Assembly: GCF_001188955.3 (NCBI RefSeq)
Contig: NZ_JPRF03000058.1
Location: 1 to 36,456, forward strand
From: Kitasatospora aureofaciens
Lineage (GTDB): Bacteria; Actinomycetota; Actinomycetes; Streptomycetales; Streptomycetaceae
DNA: 36,456 bases
Reading direction: 5' to 3'
Below the pieces are notes generated by a model that saw only the letters and a list, made by a program, of their open reading frames with translations, was not told where the DNA came from and ran no database searches. Made by a program: the position numbers and the translations under genes. Positions 32,365-36,456 of the stretch are shown here, one piece after another (the first letter of the stretch is position 1; every line of letters starts with the position of its first letter).

Positions 32365-32402
32365 ACCCTAGGCTCTGCCGTAAATCTCTTCACGTCAAGA
32401 GA
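32365..32402 (-). promoter_or_regulatory. Candidate citrate synthase promoter with an overlapping palindrome
   Basis: On the minus strand, TAGGGT (plus 32365-32370) is a possible -10. TGAAGA (plus 32387-32392) lies 16 bp upstream as a -35, and a better TTGACG (plus 32393-32398) lies 22 bp upstream. Both -35 words sit inside TCTCTTCACGTCAAGAGA (32385-32402), an 18-bp palindrome with a single mismatched symmetric pair. A regulator binding there would control TCA entry. Confidence 0.4.
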
Positions 32403-32431
32403 ACATTAGAGGCAACCATCCTGTTGGATAA

Positions 32432-34666
32432 TCATCCAGAAGCAAGTCGATGATCGAGCGCGGCATGCCGCCGACCTGCACTGACGGCCCTCACGGCCTG
32501 CGCGATCGCCTTCCGTGACCCCACCAGCACCACGAGTTTCCTCGCCCTGGTCACAGCGGTGTAGAGCAGATTTCGCTGGAGCATCGTCCAAGCGGACATC
32601 GTGACCGGAATCACCACCACCGGATACTCACTGCCCTGCGAGCGGTGGATCGTCACCGCGTACGCGTGTGACAGCTCGTCCAGTTCGTCGAAGTCGTACG
32701 ACACCTCCTCGTCCTCGTCGGTGAGCACCGTCAGCCGCTGGTCGTCCACGCTGAGGGCGGTCACCACTCCCACTGTGCCGTTGAAGACGCCGTTCCGCCC
32801 CTTGTCGTAGTTGTTGCGGATCTGGGTGACCTTGTCCCCCACCCGGAACGTCCGCCCGCCGAACCGCCGCTCCGCCAGCCCCTCCCGGGCCGGCGTCACC
32901 GCGCCCTGCAACAGCGTGTTCAGGTTCCCCGCCCCGGCCGGGCCACGGTGCATCGGCGCCAGCACCTGCACGTCCCGGCGCGGATCGAAGCCGAACTTCT
33001 GCGGGATCCGACGCGCCACCACGTCCACCGTCAGACCGGCCGCCCGCTCCGTGTCCTCCTCGGCGAACAGGAAGAAGTCCGCCAGACCCTCCGTCAACGG
33101 CGGCTTCCCCTCATTGATCCGGTGCGCGTTGACCACCACTCCGGACTGCTGCGCCTGCCGGAAGATCCGGGTCAGCCGCACCGACGGGATCGGCCCGCCC
33201 TCCGCCAGCAGGTCCTGCAGCACCTCCCCGGCACCCACCGAGGGCAGCTGGTCCACGTCCCCCACGAACAGCAGATGGGCGCCCGGCGGCACCGCCTTGA
33301 CCAGCTTGTTCGCCAGGATCAGGTCCAGCATCGACGCCTCGTCCACCACCACCAGGTCCGCGTCCAGCGGCCGGTCCCGGTCGTAGGCGGCGTCCCCGCC
33401 CGGCTTCAGCTCCAGCAACCGGTGCACCGTCGAGGCCTCCGCCCCGGTCAGCTCCGCCAGCCGCTTCGCCGCCCGGCCGGTCGGCGCCGCCAGCACCACC
33501 TTCGCCCGTTTGGCCAGCGCCATCATCACGATCGACTTCACCGTGAACGACTTGCCGCAGCCCGGACCACCCGTCAGCACCGCGACCTTGCGGGTCAGCG
33601 CCAGCCGCACCGACTGCTGCTGCTCCGGCGCCAGCTCCGTCCCCGTCCGCTTCGCCAGCCAGTCCAGCGCCACCGGCCAGTCCACCTCGGCGGACCACGG
33701 CAGGCGGTCGGAGTCCGAACGGAGCAGTCGCAGCAGCTGGTTGGCCAGCGAGATCTCCGCCCGGTGGAACGGCACCAGGTAGATCGCGGTGATCGGCTCG
33801 CCCGCCTCCCCCGGCACCGTCTCGCGCACCACCCCCTCGGCCGCGACCAGCTCCGCCAGGCAGTCGATCACCAGCCCCACGTCCACCTGCAACAGCTTCA
33901 CGCCGTCCGCGATCAGCCGCTCCTCCGGCAGGTAGCAGTGCCCCTGGTCGCTGCTCTGCGACAGCGCGTACTGCAGCCCGGCCTTCACCCGCTCCGGGCT
34001 GTCGTGCGGGATGCCCACCGCCTGCGCGATCCGGTCCGCCGTCAGGAAGCCGATGCCCCAGACGTCCGAAGCCAGCTTGTACGGCTCGTTCTTCACCACC
34101 CCGATCGAGGCGTCCCCGTACTGCTTGTAGATCCGGACCGCCAAGGAGGTCGACACCCCGACCCCCTGGAGGAAGACCATCACCTCCTTGATGGCCTTCT
34201 GCTCGTCCCAGGCCTCGGCGATCTTCCTGGTGCGCTTCGGTCCCAGCCCCGGCACCTCGATCAGCCGACCCGGCTCGTTCTCGATCACCTCCAGGGTGTC
34301 CACCCCGAAGCGCTCCACGATCCGCTCGGCGAACCGCGGCCCGATCCCCTTGATCAGCCCCGAGCCCAGGTACCGCTGGATGCCCTGCACCGTGGCCGGC
34401 AGCACCGTCGTGTAGTTCTCCACCGTGAACTGCCGCCCGTACTGCGGGTGCGAACCCCACCGCCCGTGCAGCCGCAGCGACTCGCCGACCTGCGCCCCCA
34501 GCAGCGCGCCCACCACCGTCAGCAGGTCGTTCCCGCCCCGGCCGGTGTCCACCCGCGCCACCGTGTAACCGGTCTCCTCGTTGGCATAGGTGATCCGCTC
34601 CAGCACGCCCTCGACCTGCGCGAGTTGGTGCGGGACCTGCTGCCCCGACTGCGCCTGCTTGCCCAC
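32432..34666 (-). CDS. recD2: RecD2-type DNA helicase (SF1B)
   Basis: This 744-residue 5'-3' helicase acts without RecBC. The N-terminal region has an OB-like part and tandem helix-hairpin-helix motifs (LIKGIGPRFAERIVERFG about 104-121; VPGLGPKRTRKIAEAW about 138-153). Helicase motifs follow: Walker A GGPGCGKS (366-373), motif II DEAS (442-445), motif III GDVDQLPSVG (469-478), and the C-terminal HRSQGSEYPVVV and YTAVTRARK (motif VI). GTG 34666 is chosen because AAGGGGG lies upstream; ATG 34699 adds 11 residues without a ribosome site. RecD2 proteins act in repair, recombination and fork maintenance. It lies just upstream of citrate synthase on the same strand, with its own spacing of 225 bp. 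Confidence 0.93.
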   Translation of the reverse strand: MGKQAQSGQQVPHQLAQVEGVLERITYANEETGYTVARVDTGRGGNDLLTVVGALLGAQVGESLRLHGRWGSHPQYGRQFTVENYTTVLPATVQGIQRYLGSGLIKGIGPRFAERIVERFGVDTLEVIENEPGRLIEVPGLGPKRTRKIAEAWDEQKAIKEVMVFLQGVGVSTSLAVRIYKQYGDASIGVVKNEPYKLASDVWGIGFLTADRIAQAVGIPHDSPERVKAGLQYALSQSSDQGHCYLPEERLIADGVKLLQVDVGLVIDCLAELVAAEGVVRETVPGEAGEPITAIYLVPFHRAEISLANQLLRLLRSDSDRLPWSAEVDWPVALDWLAKRTGTELAPEQQQSVRLALTRKVAVLTGGPGCGKSFTVKSIVMMALAKRAKVVLAAPTGRAAKRLAELTGAEASTVHRLLELKPGGDAAYDRDRPLDADLVVVDEASMLDLILANKLVKAVPPGAHLLFVGDVDQLPSVGAGEVLQDLLAEGGPIPSVRLTRIFRQAQQSGVVVNAHRINEGKPPLTEGLADFFLFAEEDTERAAGLTVDVVARRIPQKFGFDPRRDVQVLAPMHRGPAGAGNLNTLLQGAVTPAREGLAERRFGGRTFRVGDKVTQIRNNYDKGRNGVFNGTVGVVTALSVDDQRLTVLTDEDEEVSYDFDELDELSHAYAVTIHRSQGSEYPVVVIPVTMSAWTMLQRNLLYTAVTRARKLVVLVGSRKAIAQAVRAVSAGRRHAALDHRLASG

Positions 34667-34926
34667 CGGAGCCCCCTTCGACCGGTACGGGTGAACCATT
34701 CCGTTACGCACCGTACCGCCCTGCGCGGACAAAGCCGCGGGCCCGCCGGAACCCGCGCACTCCGCGCACCCCGCGCGCCCGTCGCGAACCTCCCGTAGCT
34801 CGCGCACTCTCCGTCCACCGACGGCCAACCCACCGTGCAGGGCCCTCACCGAGATGCCAGGCTGGAAGGAACCGGGGGGCCGTCCACCGCGCCCGCGCGG
34901 GACCCGTCCGAGGAGCAAGTACCGCC
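34667..34926. other. Divergent intergenic region recD2/VOC
   Basis: No gene is seen. A plus-strand run of CGCGCACTCCGCGCACCCCGCG-like words (about 34756-34780) is repetitive. Promoters for both flanking genes must lie here, but I could not identify convincing -35/-10 pairs. Confidence 0.4.
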
Positions 34927-35718
34927 ATGCTGAACACCGACTTCCGCCCCGGTTCCCCGGTCTGGCTCGACCTGAGCAGCCCCGACACCCGGGCCTCCGT
35001 CGACTTCTACACCGCGCTGTTCGGCTGGACCTTCGACTCGGCCGGCCCCGAGGCCGGCGGCTACGGCTTCTTCCAGCTCGACGGCCGAACCGTCGCCGCT
35101 CTCGGCCCGCTCGCCGACGAGGCCGCACTGCCCGGCTGGACGCTGTACTTCGCCACGCAGGACGCCGACCGCACTACCGAGCTCGTCCAAAAGGCGGGCG
35201 GCAGCGTGCGGTTCGCTCCCTTCGACGTCTTCACCGCGGGCCGGATGGCCGGCTTCACCGATCCGACCGGTGCCGAATTCGCCGTCTGGCAGCCGCACGA
35301 CACCCGCGGCCTGGACCTCGTCAACGAGGAGGTCAGCCTCTGCTGGGCCGAGTGCTACAGCGTCGACGCCGAACGGGCCAGGGCCTTCTACCGCGCGGTC
35401 TTCGACTGGCAGGAACGGGACGTCCCGTTCGGCGAGGCGTTCTACACCGTGCTCACCCCGGCCGGTGGCGGTACCGAGGACGCCCACGGCGGCATCGTGC
35501 AACTCGGCCCCGAGCGCACCGCGCGCGGCACCGGCTCGCACTGGCTTCCCTACTTCGAGGTCCCCAACGTGGACGCCAGCCTCGCCATCGCCGGCCGGCT
35601 CGGCGCGACCGTCCGGATCCCGGCGACGGACGTGCACGGGGTCGGCCGCCTCGCCCAGCTGCTCGACCCGCACGGCGCCGCCTTCGCCGTCATCACCAGC
35701 GCAGCGCCCGCGGCCTGA
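34927..35718 (+). CDS. Two-domain VOC (glyoxalase/dioxygenase-fold) protein
   Basis: This 263-residue soluble protein is made of two vicinal-oxygen-chelate repeats. Repeat 1 (about 10-125) starts PVWLDLSSPDTRASVDFYTA and ends GRMAGFTDPTGAEFAVWQP. Repeat 2 (about 135-258) starts CWAECYSVDAERARAFYRAV and ends GVGRLAQLLDPHGAAFAVI. The pattern matches the mycobacterial CFP30B/TB27.3 (Rv0577) group as I remember it. Metal-binding His/Glu residues are not complete, so enzymatic activity is uncertain. ATG 34927 has GAGGAG about 11 nt upstream. Confidence 0.88.
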   Translation: MLNTDFRPGSPVWLDLSSPDTRASVDFYTALFGWTFDSAGPEAGGYGFFQLDGRTVAALGPLADEAALPGWTLYFATQDADRTTELVQKAGGSVRFAPFDVFTAGRMAGFTDPTGAEFAVWQPHDTRGLDLVNEEVSLCWAECYSVDAERARAFYRAVFDWQERDVPFGEAFYTVLTPAGGGTEDAHGGIVQLGPERTARGTGSHWLPYFEVPNVDASLAIAGRLGATVRIPATDVHGVGRLAQLLDPHGAAFAVITSAAPAA

Positions 35719-35807
35719 CCTGGCATCGACCCAGAAGGGCCGTAAAGGGGTACTACGGGCGTAGACAAGACCGGTCCGGCCCTGGAGAGCACCCTTATCC
35801 TCCGATC

Positions 35808-36275
35808 ATGACTGAAACGGCTGTTCTGACCATCCGACGGGCCACCGAGGCCGATCTGCCGGCGATCGTCGGCTTGCTCGCCGACGACCCGCTCGGCGCC
35901 ACCCGCGAGACTCTCGACGACCTCACCCCGTACCGCACCGCGTTCGCCCGCATAGACGGGGATCCGCACCAGCACCTGGTCGTGGCCGAACGCGCCGGCC
36001 GTACCGTCGGCACCCTGCAACTCACCCTCGTCCCCGGCCTTTCCCGCACCGGTTCCACCCGCGCGATCATCGAGGCCGTCCGCGTCCGCGCCGACGACCG
36101 GGGCAGCGGGCTCGGTACCGAACTGATCCGGTGGGCCGTCGAGCGCGCCCGCGAACTCGGCGCGGACCTCGTCCAGCTCACCTCCGACGCGACGCGCACG
36201 GACGCCCACCGCTTCTACGAGCGGCTGGGTTTCGCGCCCTCGCACCTCGGCTTCAAAATGACGCTCCCGAACTGA
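35808..36275 (+). CDS. GNAT-family N-acetyltransferase
   Basis: This 155-residue acetyltransferase has the full GNAT core: LTIRRATEADLPAIVGLLAD at the N-terminus, LVVAERAGRTVGTLQLTLV (strands 2-4), AIIEAVRVRADDRGSGLGTE with the acetyl-CoA loop RGSGLGT (about 108-114), and DAHRFYERLGFAPSHLGFKM. The last part resembles PhnO/aminoglycoside-type small GNATs. ATG 35808 has no Shine-Dalgarno, but TATCCT ends 6 nt upstream, so a leaderless mRNA is likely. The substrate is unknown. It converges on the rRNA operon terminator. Confidence 0.9.
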   Translation: MTETAVLTIRRATEADLPAIVGLLADDPLGATRETLDDLTPYRTAFARIDGDPHQHLVVAERAGRTVGTLQLTLVPGLSRTGSTRAIIEAVRVRADDRGSGLGTELIRWAVERARELGADLVQLTSDATRTDAHRFYERLGFAPSHLGFKMTLPN

Positions 36276-36295
36276 GGGCAGCGGCGCGGAAACAC

Positions 36296-36332
36296 GAAGA
36301 ACCCCCATCCGGAATCCGGATGGGGGTTCTTC
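36296..36332 (-). terminator. rRNA operon terminator
   Basis: A perfect 17-bp stem (36296-36312 with 36316-36332; GAAGAACCCCCATCCGG) closes an ATT loop on the transcribed strand. It lies 9 bp beyond the 5S 3' end. It can also end the convergent GNAT transcript. Confidence 0.9.
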
Positions 36333-36341
36333 TGAATGATT

Positions 36342-36456
36342 GTTCGGCGGCGTCCTACTCTCCCACAGGGTCCCCCCTGCAGTACCATCGGCGCTGTGAG
36401 GCTTAGCTTCCGGGTTCGGAATGTAACCGGGCGTTTCCCTCACGCTATGACCACCG
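36342..36456 (-). rRNA. rrf: 5S ribosomal RNA (5' end cut by the window)
   Basis: The minus strand reads CGGTGGTCATAGCG at the window edge. It continues through AACGCCCGGTTACATTCCGA and GTACTGCAGGGGGGACC to GGGAGAGTAGGACGCCGCCG, the standard actinobacterial 5S sequence. About four bases of the 5' end are missing. The 16S and 23S genes should lie beyond the right end of the window. Confidence 0.95.

Noticed and set aside
35071..35128. An upstream start for recD2 at 35128
   Set aside because: It overlaps the VOC gene on the other strand and adds an Arg-rich artefact. GTG 34666 has a ribosome site and the family N-terminus.

Overview
The window is high-GC actinobacterial chromosome, with third codon positions dominated by G and C, GTG and TTG starts, several leaderless promoters, and strong hairpins without U-tracts between genes. 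The gene set (SsbB-like protein, GlbO, class-E-sortase-type surface protein, type II citrate synthase, RecD2, DhaKLM) and the 5S rRNA sequence point to the family Streptomycetaceae (Streptomyces or Kitasatospora). I cannot choose between the two genera from sequence alone. There are no insertion sequences, phage genes, CRISPR arrays or integrases, so this looks like core or sub-core chromosome rather than an island.

Layout. 1-3.7 kb: the 3' part of a zinc-ribbon/FHA protein, a strong terminator, an ABC-2 exporter pair with a 4-bp gene overlap, and a group II truncated haemoglobin. 3.7-8.8 kb (minus strand): an unrecognised protein, a hot-dog thioesterase, the ribosome-associated ABC-F ATPase EttA, and a wall-anchored surface protein with an internal thioester domain and an LAxTG sorting signal. 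8.8-11.6 kb: an SSB paralogue with an upstream DnaA box, about 650 bp with little coding potential, tRNA-Arg(UCU), and a TetR regulator divergent from a GNAT acetyltransferase around a clear operator. 11.6-17.8 kb: a DHA2-type MFS exporter divergent from a second TetR, a crotonase-fold protein lacking both usual catalytic glutamates, a PAP2-like membrane protein, and an acyl-CoA dehydrogenase divergent from a third TetR around a TTACCC/GGGTAA palindrome. 18-23.5 kb: a secreted GH5 enzyme like endoglycoceramidases, an M3 zinc oligopeptidase, and a short family A DNA polymerase. 23.5-30.4 kb: the PTS-dependent dihydroxyacetone kinase set (dhaM divergent from dhaK-dhaL), a PrsW-like membrane protease, a CsoR-type operator ahead of copZ and copA, and an SDR oxidoreductase. 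30.4-36.5 kb: citrate synthase, RecD2 helicase, a two-domain VOC protein, a GNAT acetyltransferase, and the 3' end of an rRNA operon on the minus strand (terminator plus 5S).

How the genes work together. The clearest functional units are copper detoxification (operator, chaperone, exporter), dihydroxyacetone phosphorylation (DhaK, DhaL, DhaM, with EI and HPr supplied from elsewhere), and three TetR/target pairs, each with a recognisable or suspected operator. I found no convincing new multi-gene system. The best leads are single-locus observations: a DnaA box upstream of the SSB paralogue, a polymerase with an altered O-helix and no visible exonuclease motifs, a crotonase without its catalytic glutamates, a possible short transcript near 30.5 kb, and intergenic 15-16-bp tandem repeats at three loci.
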